Part shown: positions 7,801-16,693 of the stretch, piece after piece
How the letters are laid out: every line of letters begins with the position of its first letter
Position numbering within the stretch: the stretch's first letter is position 1
From: Lachnospiraceae bacterium
GTDB lineage: Bacteria > Bacillota > Clostridia > Lachnospirales > Lachnospiraceae
Direction of reading: 5' to 3'
NCBI GenBank assembly: GCA_022793195.1
Contig: JAAWCJ010000003.1
Span: 56,661 to 120,660 of the forward strand
DNA: 64,000 bases
Position numbers and translations under genes: made by a program
Notes under the pieces: model-generated
Database searches by the model: none
Seen by the model: the letters and a program-made list of their open reading frames with translations, nothing else
What the model was told of the DNA's origin: nothing

Positions 7801-8760
7801 TGTAATCAGAAGCTCTACGGCCAGGTTATCCGCCAGACGTCCGGTCTTGACAGCTTCTTCTGCTTCCGTGCATTTTTCCAGACAGGTTTTCAGTTCATCC
7901 AACTGGAAATTTTTTCCCTGGGATATGAGCCGTCCGGCAACAAAAGGCTGAATCCCCGCCTTTTTAGCAATTTCATCCCGCCCCTTACCGGAAACAGAAA
8001 GTTCTTTTACTAAAAGGAGCTGGTGAAACTGTCTGGCGACCAGGAAAAGGATCCGCATGGGCGGTTCCCTGAGAGCCATCAGATCGTAATATTTATCCAG
8101 GGCGGCAGATTGCCGCCTGGATGCAATGTCTGTAATCATGTCAAAAATACGTCCCGTGATCTGTACAGAACAGATAGCCTCAACGTCGCCTGGGAGGATT
8201 CCTTCCTTTCCTTCTGTATAGGAAACCAGCTTGTCAAGCTCAGTGCGGATATGCTCCATGTCGTTTCCCACATTGTTTAAGAGCAATTCCAGCGCAGCCT
8301 GGGAAATTTGACGGTTCGACTGTTTCAGGCTGCGGACAATCCATGTCTTTAGCTGGGCTTCCGACTGTCTGCCAAGTTCTGTGATGTAGCCAAGTTCCTT
8401 TACTTTTTTGTAAAATCGGTTTCGCTTATCCACAGATTCTTCCACAAAGAGCAGGATGGTACTGTCCGGCATACGAGACAGATAGGAAGTGAGAGGCTCC
8501 GCGTCCTTTTTAAACAGACCGCTGTTTTCTATAAGAATCAGCCGTTTTTCGGAAAAAAAGGGCATGGTATCAGCCAAACCGATGATTTCATCCGGCTCAG
8601 CTTCTTTTCCGTAGAAACTCTGGAAGTTCATCCTGTCATTTCCCAGGATGGCTTCCGTAAACTGGTTCTTATAGCTTTTTTTTAAGAAAGCTTCCTCTCC
8701 ATACAGGCAGTAAACCGGTTTGAATGTTCGGCTTTTAATATCCTGGTTTAATACTTTCAT
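7780..8760 (-). CDS. holA: DNA polymerase III subunit delta
   Basis: The 326-residue protein matches HolA: N-terminal YCLYGEEAFLKKSYKNQF, a degenerate AAA+ fold with SEKRLILIENSGLF, the middle-domain LLNNVGNDMEHIRTELDKLVSY, and the C-terminal collar ISQGKNFQLDELKTCLEKCTEAEEAVKTGRL. Delta opens the beta sliding clamp within the clamp loader. Its ATG overlaps the stop of the fructokinase gene by 4 bases (ATGA-type coupling), so purC, fructokinase and holA probably share a transcript. The last six codons lie inside the right arm of the palindrome at 7585-7800. Confidence 0.92.
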   Translation of the reverse strand: MKVLNQDIKSRTFKPVYCLYGEEAFLKKSYKNQFTEAILGNDRMNFQSFYGKEAEPDEIIGLADTMPFFSEKRLILIENSGLFKKDAEPLTSYLSRMPDSTILLFVEESVDKRNRFYKKVKELGYITELGRQSEAQLKTWIVRSLKQSNRQISQAALELLLNNVGNDMEHIRTELDKLVSYTEGKEGILPGDVEAICSVQITGRIFDMITDIASRRQSAALDKYYDLMALREPPMRILFLVARQFHQLLLVKELSVSGKGRDEIAKKAGIQPFVAGRLISQGKNFQLDELKTCLEKCTEAEEAVKTGRLADNLAVELLITEFSKQP

Positions 8761-9725
8761 TTTTTGAGGTATTCTTCAAACTGTGCGGCGGTTGCGTAAG
8801 AGGCGATGGCGCCGTTTCCAAGGACGCTGTATTCGCAGTAACGGTTGGAGAATGTCAGGTAGTTTGCCAGCTGATCATCTGTCAGGTCTTTTAAAGTATC
8901 AATGGTTACACCGTCCTTGGACAGCTGATACAGGAAAGAACCGATGAAGGCATCTCCTGCGCCGGTGGTGTCGATGGCTTTTACTTTTCTGGAGGGGACA
9001 CTGGCGGAAGATGATTTTGTGTAAGCCTCCGCTCCGTCGGCGCCTTTTGTATAAAGAACCAGCTGCACATTACCCTGGAACAGGATATCCTCAGCATCTC
9101 GGACTTCTGTTTTTCCGGTGATAAACTCCAACTCTTCGTCGGAGATCTTTAACACGTGGGCATAAGGAATAAATTCCAGGATGGCCCTGCGAAGTTCATC
9201 ATAGTCTTTCCACAGAGGCAGACGGATGTTGGGGTCAAAACTGATCATGTCGCCACATTCAAGGGCATAGGAGATGGCCTTTCTGTGGGCTTCTTTCATG
9301 GGGAAATTCCCCAGGCAGAGCGAACAGAAATGAAGTGCATAGGCATCTTCAAACCAGGACTTTTCAACCACGTCAGCGTTCATCAACATGTCGGCGCTGG
9401 GTTTTCTGTAAAAAGAGAAGTCCCTGTTACCATCTTCTTTTAAAGATACAAAGGCGAGACAAGTATTGGCCTCGTCAGTACGCAGTACATGGCTTACATC
9501 AATCCCATGGCCGATAAATTCATCTACAATCCGGTCGCCGAAGGCATCTTGTCCCAGCTGGGTAATCATGGCGGCGGGACCGCCCAGTTTGATATAAGCG
9601 CCTCCCACATTGGCGGGGGCGCCGCCTACGACGCCTTTGAAATCTTTTACCTCTTTTAACTCGCATCCGACCTGATGCGGTACAAAGTCAATCAGCGCTT
9701 CGCCTATAGAAATCAGTCTCTTCAT
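8757..9725 (-). CDS. PfkB-family carbohydrate kinase, probable fructokinase
   Basis: A 322-residue ribokinase-fold enzyme. It has the N-terminal GEALIDFVP and GGAPANVGGAYIKLG motif (PfkB signature 1) and the C-terminal AIDTTGAGDAFIGSFLY (signature 2 with the catalytic Asp and anion hole). The family phosphorylates sugars with ATP; overall pattern fits the fructokinase (ScrK) branch giving fructose 6-phosphate, but other sugars cannot be excluded. AGGAGG precedes the ATG. It lies between purC and holA with no sugar transport genes nearby, so the context gives no substrate hint. Confidence 0.85.
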   Translation of the reverse strand: MKRLISIGEALIDFVPHQVGCELKEVKDFKGVVGGAPANVGGAYIKLGGPAAMITQLGQDAFGDRIVDEFIGHGIDVSHVLRTDEANTCLAFVSLKEDGNRDFSFYRKPSADMLMNADVVEKSWFEDAYALHFCSLCLGNFPMKEAHRKAISYALECGDMISFDPNIRLPLWKDYDELRRAILEFIPYAHVLKISDEELEFITGKTEVRDAEDILFQGNVQLVLYTKGADGAEAYTKSSSASVPSRKVKAIDTTGAGDAFIGSFLYQLSKDGVTIDTLKDLTDDQLANYLTFSNRYCEYSVLGNGAIASYATAAQFEEYLKK

Positions 9726-9813
9726 GATATCCTCCTAATTCCGTTTTTTGCGGCTCCATCGGGCCGCCTGGTTGCTATAAGTATATCATGTGATTTTTTT
9801 CTCTGCAATTACA

Positions 9814-10680
9814 TTATTGCTGCAGGGGGCTTCCGGTCAACATTTCGTAGGCCTGGAGGTATTTGCCGATGGTCTTTTCCACAATATCCTCAGGAAGGGT
9901 CCAGTCGTTTCCGGGGTTGGCCCTCAGCCAGTCACGTGCAAACTGTTTGTCAAAAGAGGGCTGGCTGTGGCCCGGCTCATAACCGGCAGCAGGCCAGAAA
10001 CGGGAACTGTCCGGCGTCAGCATCTCATCCCCAAGGACAATATTTCCTGCTTCGTCGAGACCAAACTCAAACTTTGTGTCGGCGATAATGATTCCGCGGC
10101 TTAATGCATAGTCGGCGCATTTTTTATAAAGGGCCAGGGTGTAATCCCTAAGCTTTGCCGCATATGCCTCGCCCTTGCCGGGAAAATGCTTTTCCAGATG
10201 GACGATACTTTGCTCATAGGAAATGTTTTCGTCATGATCACCGATTTCCGCTTTAGTGGAAGGGGTGTAGATGGGTTCAGGAAGTTTGTCCGATTCCTTA
10301 AGCCCGTCGGGAAGGCGGATACCGCAGACAGTACCGTCTTTCTGGTAGTTTGCCCAGCCGCTGCCGGTGATGTAGCCGCGGACAATGCACTCCAGGGGGA
10401 GCATGTTGAGCTTTCTGCACATCATACTGTTTCCATCAAAACGGGGCTGACGGAAAAACTCAGGCATATCCTTCACATCTGTGGAAATCATGTGGTTGGG
10501 AAGGATGTCTTTTGTCATATCGAACCAGAATTTAGACATTTGGGTCAAAACGGCGCCTTTTTTGGTGACGGTGTTTTTCAAAATCACATCAAAGCAGCTG
10601 ATCCGGTCGGTTGCCACCATGATCAGGCTGTCGCCATTGTCGTAAATTTCGCGGACTTTACCTTCTTTTACAGGTTTCAT
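9814..10680 (-). CDS. purC: Phosphoribosylaminoimidazole-succinocarboxamide synthase
   Basis: A 288-residue SAICAR synthetase of the longer bacterial/yeast-like type: KEGKVREIYD at the N-terminus, ATDRISCFDVIL, LPLECIVRGYITGSGW (signature 1), and IADTKFEFGLDEAGNIVLGDEMLTPDSSRFW (signature 2 with Mg/ATP-binding acidic residues). It ligates aspartate to CAIR in purine synthesis. Other pur genes are not adjacent. The 150-base leader upstream contains two small hairpins (ACCATACCC..GGGTAT and GGCCATCCGGCC), but I could not match it to a purine riboswitch. Confidence 0.95.
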   Translation of the reverse strand: MKPVKEGKVREIYDNGDSLIMVATDRISCFDVILKNTVTKKGAVLTQMSKFWFDMTKDILPNHMISTDVKDMPEFFRQPRFDGNSMMCRKLNMLPLECIVRGYITGSGWANYQKDGTVCGIRLPDGLKESDKLPEPIYTPSTKAEIGDHDENISYEQSIVHLEKHFPGKGEAYAAKLRDYTLALYKKCADYALSRGIIIADTKFEFGLDEAGNIVLGDEMLTPDSSRFWPAAGYEPGHSQPSFDKQFARDWLRANPGNDWTLPEDIVEKTIGKYLQAYEMLTGSPLQQ

Positions 10681-10834
10681 TTTATCTACCTCGCTGTATT
10701 CTATAGCTTATTGTAACGGCCGGATGGCCATAGTGGGATACCCGAAGGGTATGGTTTTAACTGGGTGATGATATATATAGATACCAGATTTTAACACAAA
10801 GAGCAATAGTATTTTGGAATTTTATATTGGAAAC

Positions 10835-11656
10835 TTATTTTCGTTCGGACTCTTTGATTTTAAAATAAACAAGCTGCACATTGCTGTTGGAGCTGGCCTG
10901 GTTTCGTTTTACATCGAAAAGCCCCAGGGAATTGATAAAAGGAGTAAATTTGGAAAAACCAAAGTTACGGACATCAAAATCAGGAAACCGTTTGGCCAGT
11001 TGGTTTCCCAGTTCTGCTGAGAAAATCCAGCCGTCGTCGTCGGAACACTCGTCCACAAGGGTCAGGATGGCCTTTTTAATCATATTCAGGTTGGTCTGTG
11101 GTTCCGGTTCTTTAGGCTTTGTCTTGGCTTTCTTAGAAGCAACTCTTCCTTTTTTGGTGGAGGACGGCGCTTTTTCCAGGTCAGCCGGCTGGTCTATCTC
11201 TTTCTCCGGTCCCGATTCGTTGGAGAGCAGGATATCCAGGTATTTAAACTGATTGCAGGCGGAAATAAAGGGCTTCGGCGTTTTACTTTCCCCCATGCCG
11301 ATGACATGCATACCGGATTCCCGCAGCCTGGCTGCCAGCCTGGTAAAATCACTGTCGGAAGAAGCAAGGCAAAAGCCGTCTACGGTTCCTGAATAGAGAA
11401 TATCCATGGCGTCGATGATCATGGCTGAATCGGTGGCGCTTTTTCCTGTGGTATATCCATATTGCTGTATGGGAATGATGGAATTGTCCAGAAGGACACG
11501 TTTCCAGGAGGTGAGCTGGGGATTGGTCCAGTCGCCGTAAATACGTTTGTAAGTTGCGATACCGGTTTTGGCGGCTTCGTCTAAAATAATCTTAATGTAT
11601 TTTTCTGAAATATTATCTGCGTCGATCAGTATGGCGAATTTCAGTTCTTTGTTCAA
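10835..11656 (-). CDS. NYN-domain (PIN-like) protein with C-terminal OST-HTH/LOTUS domain
   Basis: I place the start at TTG 11656 because GGAGG (11665-11669) is 8 bases upstream; an in-frame ATG at 11680 lacks a site. The 273-residue product has a NYN nuclease-like domain (FAILIDADNISEKYI, ATDSAMIIDAMDILYSG, FCLASSDSDFTRLAARLRESG, with the conserved acidic residues), a basic linker (about 170-195, STKKGRVASKKAKTKPK) and a LOTUS-like winged helix (NMIKKAILTLVDECSDDDGW to FINSLGLFDVK). NYN-LOTUS proteins are implicated in RNA binding or cleavage. The RNA target is unknown. A TATAAT-like box lies just upstream, overlapping the end of the preceding gene. Confidence 0.82.
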   Translation of the reverse strand: MNKELKFAILIDADNISEKYIKIILDEAAKTGIATYKRIYGDWTNPQLTSWKRVLLDNSIIPIQQYGYTTGKSATDSAMIIDAMDILYSGTVDGFCLASSDSDFTRLAARLRESGMHVIGMGESKTPKPFISACNQFKYLDILLSNESGPEKEIDQPADLEKAPSSTKKGRVASKKAKTKPKEPEPQTNLNMIKKAILTLVDECSDDDGWIFSAELGNQLAKRFPDFDVRNFGFSKFTPFINSLGLFDVKRNQASSNSNVQLVYFKIKESERK

Positions 11657-11681
11657 AAGATGTGCCTCCGTTCTTTCCATA

Positions 11682-12251
11682 TTATATAGTGAATCCGGAA
11701 ATCCCCCACAGATGTGAAGAATGGAATGTCCCGTCCAAAAGGAAAATGATCAGTACCATGCAGCCAAAAACCAGGGCGATAATACCGAGCACCAGGCCGG
11801 CGATGGCAATAGCGCGGTTTATGGATTTCATCCCCAAAACTGCAAAGATCACGCTCAGGATACCTAAAGGAATGGTAATCATGGGGAGACAGCAGCTGCA
11901 TATGGCCAGGATACCGAGAACAAGCGAAGCCACAGCAAAACCTGTCCGGTTTTGGGTATATCCTTCCTGACCGCGGGGAGGGCGGCCATAATAAGTCCCT
12001 TCCTGTTCTTCAGAAGAGCGGCGGTAGTCCTCATCACTGTAGGCGCCGGAAAAAGGACGATAATCCATATAGGGCCGGTGGGAGGATGAAGAATCTGACT
12101 GGCTGATGGAGTCGGCAGACTCTTCATCAGACTTTTCGTCAAATTTTTCATCTGTATTTAGTGGCTGTCCGTCAGGTGAAAATCTGGCGCCACATTCGTC
12201 ACAGACAGTAGTGCCGTCGGGAAGTTCTTTGCCGCAGGTTGTACAATACAT
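11682..12251 (-). CDS. Zinc-ribbon membrane protein (DUF4190-like)
   Basis: The 189-residue protein begins with a C-x2-C..C-x2-C zinc ribbon (MYCTTCGKELPDGTTVCDECG), continues with a Ser/Asp-rich disordered region (residues about 25-95) and ends with two to three transmembrane helices (GFAVASLVLGILAICSCCLPM, LGILSVIFAVLGM, AIAIAGLVLGIIALVFGCMVLIIFLL). This is the DUF4190 arrangement, common in Firmicutes and of unknown function. AGGAAAGGCGG precedes the ATG, and a good promoter lies at 12286-12314. It is followed by the NYN gene with almost no spacing. Confidence 0.8.
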   Translation of the reverse strand: MYCTTCGKELPDGTTVCDECGARFSPDGQPLNTDEKFDEKSDEESADSISQSDSSSSHRPYMDYRPFSGAYSDEDYRRSSEEQEGTYYGRPPRGQEGYTQNRTGFAVASLVLGILAICSCCLPMITIPLGILSVIFAVLGMKSINRAIAIAGLVLGIIALVFGCMVLIIFLLDGTFHSSHLWGISGFTI

Positions 12252-12285
12252 AAAAAACCGCCTTTCCTAATTTCATTCTGTTACC

Positions 12286-12314
12286 ATTATAAGACCTCAG
12301 GAGATAAAACTCAA
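12286..12314 (-). promoter_or_regulatory. Promoter for the zinc-ribbon gene
   Basis: On the minus strand: TTGAGT (12309-12314), 17-base spacer, TATAAT (12286-12291), 35 bases before the ATG. A divergent extended -10 (TG-t-TATACT, TATACT at 12337-12342) for the nitroreductase lies close by. Confidence 0.55.
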
Positions 12315-12367
12315 TGAAAATGTTTCTATGGTATGTTATACTAAAAGAAAAACCAGGAGGCTGTACA

Positions 12368-12892
12368 ATGAAAGAAACGATACAGGATTTAAAAACCAGG
12401 AGAAGTATTAAAAAATATAAACCGGAGCAGATTACCAAAAATGAACTGGTACAAGTATTGGAAGCGGGAATGAATGCTCCCAGCGGAATGAACCGGCAGG
12501 CGGCGGTGATGGTGGTGGTTCAGGAGCCGGAGATGATAAAGAAGCTGTCAAAAATGAATGCTTCTGTAATGGGGACATCCACAGATCCTTTTTATGGGGC
12601 TCCCACAGTCATCGTAGTATTGAGTGACCGGACAGTGCCCACTTACCAGTATGATGGAAGCCTTGTCATGGGGAATCTTTTGAATGGCGCCCATGCCCTG
12701 GGGCTGGGTGCATGCTGGGTGCATCGGGCGAAAGAAGTTTTTTCTTCTGAGGAGGGAAGAGAGATTCTTAAAAAATGGGGGCTGGATGAGCGGTATGAAG
12801 GCATTGGCCACTGCATTTTAGGATACGGGGAAGGGGATTACCCGGAAGCAAAAGCCAGAAAGGAAGACTATGTTATCTGGGACCAGACTTGA
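12368..12892 (+). CDS. Nitroreductase family protein
   Basis: ATG 12368 follows AGGAGG (12355-12360) by 7 bases. The 174-residue protein is an FMN-dependent nitroreductase: N-terminal TRRSIKKYKPEQI (FMN phosphate-binding Arg/Ser), MNAPSGMNRQ, central GAPTVIVVLSD, MGNLLNGAHALGLGACW, and C-terminal YEGIGHCILGYGEGDYPEAKARK. The family reduces nitroaromatics, quinones or flavins with NAD(P)H. Physiological substrate unknown. It overlaps the next gene by 23 bases, so the two are co-transcribed. Confidence 0.88.
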   Translation: MKETIQDLKTRRSIKKYKPEQITKNELVQVLEAGMNAPSGMNRQAAVMVVVQEPEMIKKLSKMNASVMGTSTDPFYGAPTVIVVLSDRTVPTYQYDGSLVMGNLLNGAHALGLGACWVHRAKEVFSSEEGREILKKWGLDERYEGIGHCILGYGEGDYPEAKARKEDYVIWDQT

Positions 12893-13397
12893 GCAGACGG
12901 AAGAAAACAGGATACGGCATGAAATTCCGCCCATTTATGATGAAAATTCCAGGATATTGATTCTGGGAAGTTTTCCGTCGGTAAAATCCCGGGAAGGACA
13001 GTTTTTTTATCACCATCCCCAGAACCGTTTTTGGAAAGTGCTGGCGGCTGTTTTTGAAAAAGAGACGGTGCCGTCCTCCATCGAGGAAAAGAGAGAATTT
13101 CTTTTGACCCATGGGATTGCCCTCTGGGATGTGATTGCCAGCTGCGAAATCAGAGGATCCAGCGACAGCAGCATAAAAAACGTTATTCCCAACGATTTAA
13201 CGCCGATTTTGGAAAAGGCGGATATCCGCCGGATTTTTTGTAATGGTGGGACCTCCTACAAATTGTATGAAAAATATCTGAGAGGAGTGACAGGAAGGGA
13301 GGCCGTAAAGCTCCCTTCCACCAGTCCGGCAAATGCCGCCTGTTCTCTGGAGAAGCTGGTTCTTTTGTGGAATAAAATAGGGTTGTTTGTGGAATAA
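12870..13397 (+). CDS. DNA-deoxyinosine glycosylase (uracil-DNA glycosylase superfamily)
   Basis: The 175-residue protein has the uracil-glycosylase fold motifs of the hypoxanthine-DNA glycosylase branch: ILILGSFPSVKSREGQFFYHHPQNRFWKVL (motif 1, substrate loop), GIALWDVIASC and C-terminal LPSTSPANA (motif 2 loop). It removes deaminated bases (uracil or hypoxanthine) for base excision repair. The start lies within the nitroreductase gene (23-base overlap); a later start is possible at low cost to the fold. Size fits the short TDG/HDG group. Confidence 0.85.
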   Translation: MLSGTRLEQTEENRIRHEIPPIYDENSRILILGSFPSVKSREGQFFYHHPQNRFWKVLAAVFEKETVPSSIEEKREFLLTHGIALWDVIASCEIRGSSDSSIKNVIPNDLTPILEKADIRRIFCNGGTSYKLYEKYLRGVTGREAVKLPSTSPANAACSLEKLVLLWNKIGLFVE

Positions 13398-13433
13398 AAC
13401 GTTTTTTGACGTAATCTTTTTGACAAAAAATGA

Positions 13434-13766
13434 AAAGATGTAAAGGAGAATGGCGGCCCGGTTTCAGGGACGGGCACGGGTACAAAAAAAGGTACAGGAA
13501 CTGTTTACGGTGTAAAAACCGGCGACAATGCAAACACGATATTGTGGAGCCTTATGCTGTTGGTTTCCGGAAGTGTGGCCGCCAGTATCCTTGTTTATGG
13601 AAAACGCAGGGGGAAACGGTGGATATGCTGATACCGCGGGTATAAAGCAAGAAAAGGGTCTGCTAAATGGCAGCAGCTCACAAGGAAACATTATAAAATT
13701 TATGACGAATGGCAGGTAAACGGGAAAAGAATAGCTGCTGTGCAAAAGGTTTATCCGATTGCATAG
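13434..13766 (+). pseudogene. Orphan sortase sorting-signal remnant of a surface protein
   Basis: Reading frame 13434-13631 has no start codon but reads as the tail of a cell-wall-anchored protein: a Gly/Thr spacer (GTGTGTKKGTGTVYG), VKTGD, the hydrophobic span ILWSLMLLVSGSVAASILVYG, then KRRGKRW and TGA at 13629. The same frame stays open after the TGA for another 44 codons (GYKARKGSAKWQQLTRKHYK.. to TAG 13764) with coding-like composition that I do not recognise. No upstream adhesin body is present, so this is a deletion remnant or relic of an anchored protein like those at 43-61 kb. Confidence 0.6.
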
Positions 13767-13807
13767 CAGTTTTCTTTTGCCTTGCTATTTGATTTTTGGT
13801 TTTCTAC

Positions 13808-13835
13808 TTGTAAAAACCAAGAAAATGATTATAAT
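13808..13835 (+). promoter_or_regulatory. Promoter for the AlbA-domain gene
   Basis: TTGTAA (13808-13813), 16-base spacer, TATAAT (13830-13835), 45 bases before the ATG at 13881. Confidence 0.5.
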
Positions 13836-13880
13836 AATTGTTAGATTAGAATGTGATTTGAATTGGTTGGAGGATACGTT

Positions 13881-15215
13881 ATGTTCGTAGAAAACAAAAC
13901 CACTGAATTCAAAAGAGAATATGTTGAAGACATCAAAAACACGATTGTTGCCTTTGCAAACTGTGATGGCGGTACACTTTATATCGGAGTGAACGATGAT
14001 GGAAAAGTTTGCGGCGTTGACAATGTTGATGGTACTATGTTGCGCGTAACCAATGCAATTAGAGATGCTGTACGTCCGGATCTTACGATGTTTTCGGAAT
14101 GTCGCAATGATGTCATGGATGAGAAACCCATTGTGTGTGTAACTGTCCAGCGCGGAACAGCAAGACCGTATTATCTGCGTGGAAAAGGAATTCGGCCGGA
14201 AGGTGTTTATGTTCGCCAGGGGGCATCGACAGTTCCGGCAACAGATGTCGCCATCCTGAATATGATTAAGGAGACCGGTGGTGACAGTTATGAGACAGCC
14301 CGTTCTCTCGACCAGAACCTTACTTTTAATAAGGCAACGGACTTCTTTAAAAAACGGAAAGTAGAGTTTGAAAAAGCTCAAATGCGTACGCTTCACCTGA
14401 TTGGCAAGGATGATACGTATACCAATCTGGCGTTTCTGTTGTCTGAGCAGTGTACACATATGATAAAACTGGCTGTTTTTGAGGGGAGTAAAAAATCCGT
14501 ATTCAAGGATCGCCGGGAACTGTCAGGTTCCCTCCTGGAGCAGTTGGAGGAAGCCTTCGACTATATCGATCGTTATAATCGCACCCGTGCAGAATTTTCT
14601 GGACTGGACCGGTTAGATATGCGGGATTATCCGCCAGAGGCAATCCGTGAGGCTCTGCTGAATGCGATCGTCCATCGGGACTATTCTTTCAGCGGCGCTA
14701 CTCTTATCAGTATTTTTGAAGACCGAATTGAATTCGTGACAATAGGTGGTTTGGTGAAAGGTATTGCACTGGATGACGTAATGCTGGGTGTGTCTGCATT
14801 GCGTAATCAGTATTTAGCGAATATATTCTATCGTCTGCGACTGATTGAAGCGTATGGTACGGGAATCCTTAAAATCAAGGAATGTTACAATGATTATGCT
14901 GTACAACCTATGATCGAAACAACAAGTAACGCTTTTAAGATTACACTTCCTAATACCAATTTCCATGCAGAAAGACAAAAGACTTTGCATAACTCTAAAA
15001 CAGGTGGTTCTACGAGTGTGACAAAAAAAGAAGAACGTATGAATGCAGTCCTGGAACTGTGCCACAATAAGGGTTCCATCGTTCGTAGCGATGTAGAAAT
15101 GACACTTGGTGTATCTCAATCTACAGCAATCTTACTTTTGAGAGAGTTGACAGATGAAGGGGTACTGATTAAAAAAGGAAAAACGAAAAATCTGCGGTAC
15201 TACGAGAATATATAA
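13881..15215 (+). CDS. AlbA_2/Schlafen-type ATP-binding putative DNA-binding protein
   Basis: ATG 13881 follows TTGGAGGA by 6 bases. The 444-residue product has an N-terminal AlbA_2 (Schlafen AAA_4) domain: TEFKREYVEDIKNTIVAFANCDGGTLYIGVNDDG, RGKGIRPEGVYVRQGAST. A C-terminal HATPase_c_4-like region follows (YPPEAIREALLNAIVHRDYSFSGATLISIFEDRIEF, RLRLIEAYGTGILKI), and a winged helix ends it (GVSQSTAILLLRELTDEGVL). The family is widespread and is annotated as putative transcriptional regulators or, in some cases, parts of defence islands; no role is proven. It has its own promoter and is flanked by the sorting-signal relic and tig. Confidence 0.82.
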   Translation: MFVENKTTEFKREYVEDIKNTIVAFANCDGGTLYIGVNDDGKVCGVDNVDGTMLRVTNAIRDAVRPDLTMFSECRNDVMDEKPIVCVTVQRGTARPYYLRGKGIRPEGVYVRQGASTVPATDVAILNMIKETGGDSYETARSLDQNLTFNKATDFFKKRKVEFEKAQMRTLHLIGKDDTYTNLAFLLSEQCTHMIKLAVFEGSKKSVFKDRRELSGSLLEQLEEAFDYIDRYNRTRAEFSGLDRLDMRDYPPEAIREALLNAIVHRDYSFSGATLISIFEDRIEFVTIGGLVKGIALDDVMLGVSALRNQYLANIFYRLRLIEAYGTGILKIKECYNDYAVQPMIETTSNAFKITLPNTNFHAERQKTLHNSKTGGSTSVTKKEERMNAVLELCHNKGSIVRSDVEMTLGVSQSTAILLLRELTDEGVLIKKGKTKNLRYYENI

Positions 15216-15268
15216 AGGTAGAAAAAGTATGAAAACGAAAAAAACTTCTGGTAATTAGAGGACACTTA

Positions 15269-15277
15269 TGCTATAAT
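15269..15277 (+). promoter_or_regulatory. Extended -10 promoter element upstream of tig
   Basis: TG-c-TATAAT at 15269-15277 with no good -35, in the 174-base gap before trigger factor. The leader downstream (about 100 bases) holds no recognised riboswitch. No CIRCE or CtsR heptad repeat was seen. Confidence 0.5.
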
Positions 15278-15389
15278 TGTAATTTGCCGGATTATAGTTA
15301 CAAAGTACCTGAAAAGGTAATATAGAGGCGATGGTAACTGTCCGCTGGCGGCAGAGTTTATATTAATATGTAGGAGGAATACACGGACA

Positions 15390-16676
15390 ATGAGTGTACA
15401 GGTAGAGAATTTAGAAAAGAACATGGCAAAGCTGACAATCGAAGTACCGGCCGAAGAGGTTACAAAAGCGATTCAGGGAGCATACCAGAAGAATAAAAAC
15501 AGATTTAATGTTCCGGGTTTTCGCAGAGGCAAAGTGCCTCAGAAGATGATTGAAAAAATGTATGGCGTAGGCATCTTCTATGAGGATGCGGTCAACGCGC
15601 TGATTCCCGGGGCTTACGAGAAGGCTGCTGGTGAGAGCGGACTGGAAATCGTATCCCGCCCGGAGATCGACGTGACTCAGATCGAGGCCGGAAAGCCGAT
15701 GATTTTTACTGCAGAGGTTGCCGTGAAGCCGGAGGTTACACTGGGTGAATATAAAGGTATTGAAGCTGAAAGGCAGGAAGTGATCGTCACAGATGATGAC
15801 GTGATGGAAGAGATCAAAAAGGAACAGGAGAAAAACGCTGCCATCGTAGCGGTGGAAGGACGTGCTGTACAAAAGGACGACACGGCAGTCATTGATTTTG
15901 AAGGTTTTTGTGACGGAGTAGCTTTTGAAGGCGGAAAAGGAATAGACTTCCCGTTGGTGATCGGTTCCGGCCAGTTTATCCCCGGTTTTGAAGATCAGCT
16001 GATTGGAAAAAATGTGGGAGAGGAAGTAGAGGTAAACGTAACATTCCCCACGCCCTACCAGGCAAAAGAGCTGGAGGGAAAAGAAGCTGTTTTCAAGGTG
16101 ACTGTGAAAGAACTGAAAGCCAAAGAGCTGCCCGAAATTGACGATGAGTTTGCCAGTGAGGTGTCGGAGTTTGAAACTCTTGAGGAGTATAAGAAGTCTG
16201 TTGCCGACAAGCTGAGGGAACAGAAAGAGGCAGATGCCAAAAGGACAAAAGAGGATGAAGTGGTAAGCAAGGCGGTGGAAAATGCAACCATGGAGATTCC
16301 GGACGCCATGATTAAGACTCAGGCCTCCAACATGGTAAATGAATTTGCCCAGAGGATGCAGGGCCAGGGTCTTACCATGGAGCAGTATATGCAGTATACC
16401 GGGACCACCAGGGAGCAGATGGAAGAGCAGATGGAGGGACAGGCAAAGAAGAGGATTGAAGTCCGCCTGACGCTGGAAGCCATTGCAAAGGCAGAAGATA
16501 TTCAGGTATCTGATGAAGAATTGGATAAAGAAGTGGAAGAGATGGCAAAAGCCTACAAGATGGAGGTTGACCAGCTTAAGAAATTTATGGGAGACGCGGA
16601 AGTTCAGCAGATGAAAACGGATCTGGCTGTCCAGAAAGCTGTCGATCTCATTGTGGCGGAAGCAAAGGAAGTCTGA
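15390..16676 (+). CDS. tig: Trigger factor, ribosome-associated chaperone
   Basis: At 428 residues it matches trigger factor: the N-terminal ribosome-binding domain with [23 protein letters not shown] (signature FRK-type loop), a central FKBP-like prolyl isomerase domain ([19 protein letters not shown] to [19 protein letters not shown]), and a C-terminal helical chaperone arm. It binds nascent chains at the ribosome exit. AGGAGG is 12 bases upstream of the ATG. It heads the classic Firmicutes run tig-clpP-clpX-lon-engB, with clpP starting 17 bases later. Confidence 0.96.
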   Translation: MSVQVENLEKNMAKLTIEVPAEEVTKAIQGAYQKNKNRFNVPGFRRGKVPQKMIEKMYGVGIFYEDAVNALIPGAYEKAAGESGLEIVSRPEIDVTQIEAGKPMIFTAEVAVKPEVTLGEYKGIEAERQEVIVTDDDVMEEIKKEQEKNAAIVAVEGRAVQKDDTAVIDFEGFCDGVAFEGGKGIDFPLVIGSGQFIPGFEDQLIGKNVGEEVEVNVTFPTPYQAKELEGKEAVFKVTVKELKAKELPEIDDEFASEVSEFETLEEYKKSVADKLREQKEADAKRTKEDEVVSKAVENATMEIPDAMIKTQASNMVNEFAQRMQGQGLTMEQYMQYTGTTREQMEEQMEGQAKKRIEVRLTLEAIAKAEDIQVSDEELDKEVEEMAKAYKMEVDQLKKFMGDAEVQQMKTDLAVQKAVDLIVAEAKEV

Positions 16677-16693
16677 TGACAGGAGGCATAGTT

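Noticed and set aside
10681..10834. Possible purine riboswitch upstream of purC
   Set aside because: The leader has small hairpins but not the conserved purine aptamer core that I could recognise.
13629..13631. TGA in the orphan sorting-signal frame as a selenocysteine codon
   Set aside because: A sorting signal normally ends right after the basic tail, so a true stop is expected; no selenoprotein family or SECIS-like hairpin was seen.
15216..15389. CIRCE or CtsR operator upstream of the tig-clp-lon cluster
   Set aside because: Neither the CIRCE inverted repeat nor the CtsR heptad repeat was found in the gap.
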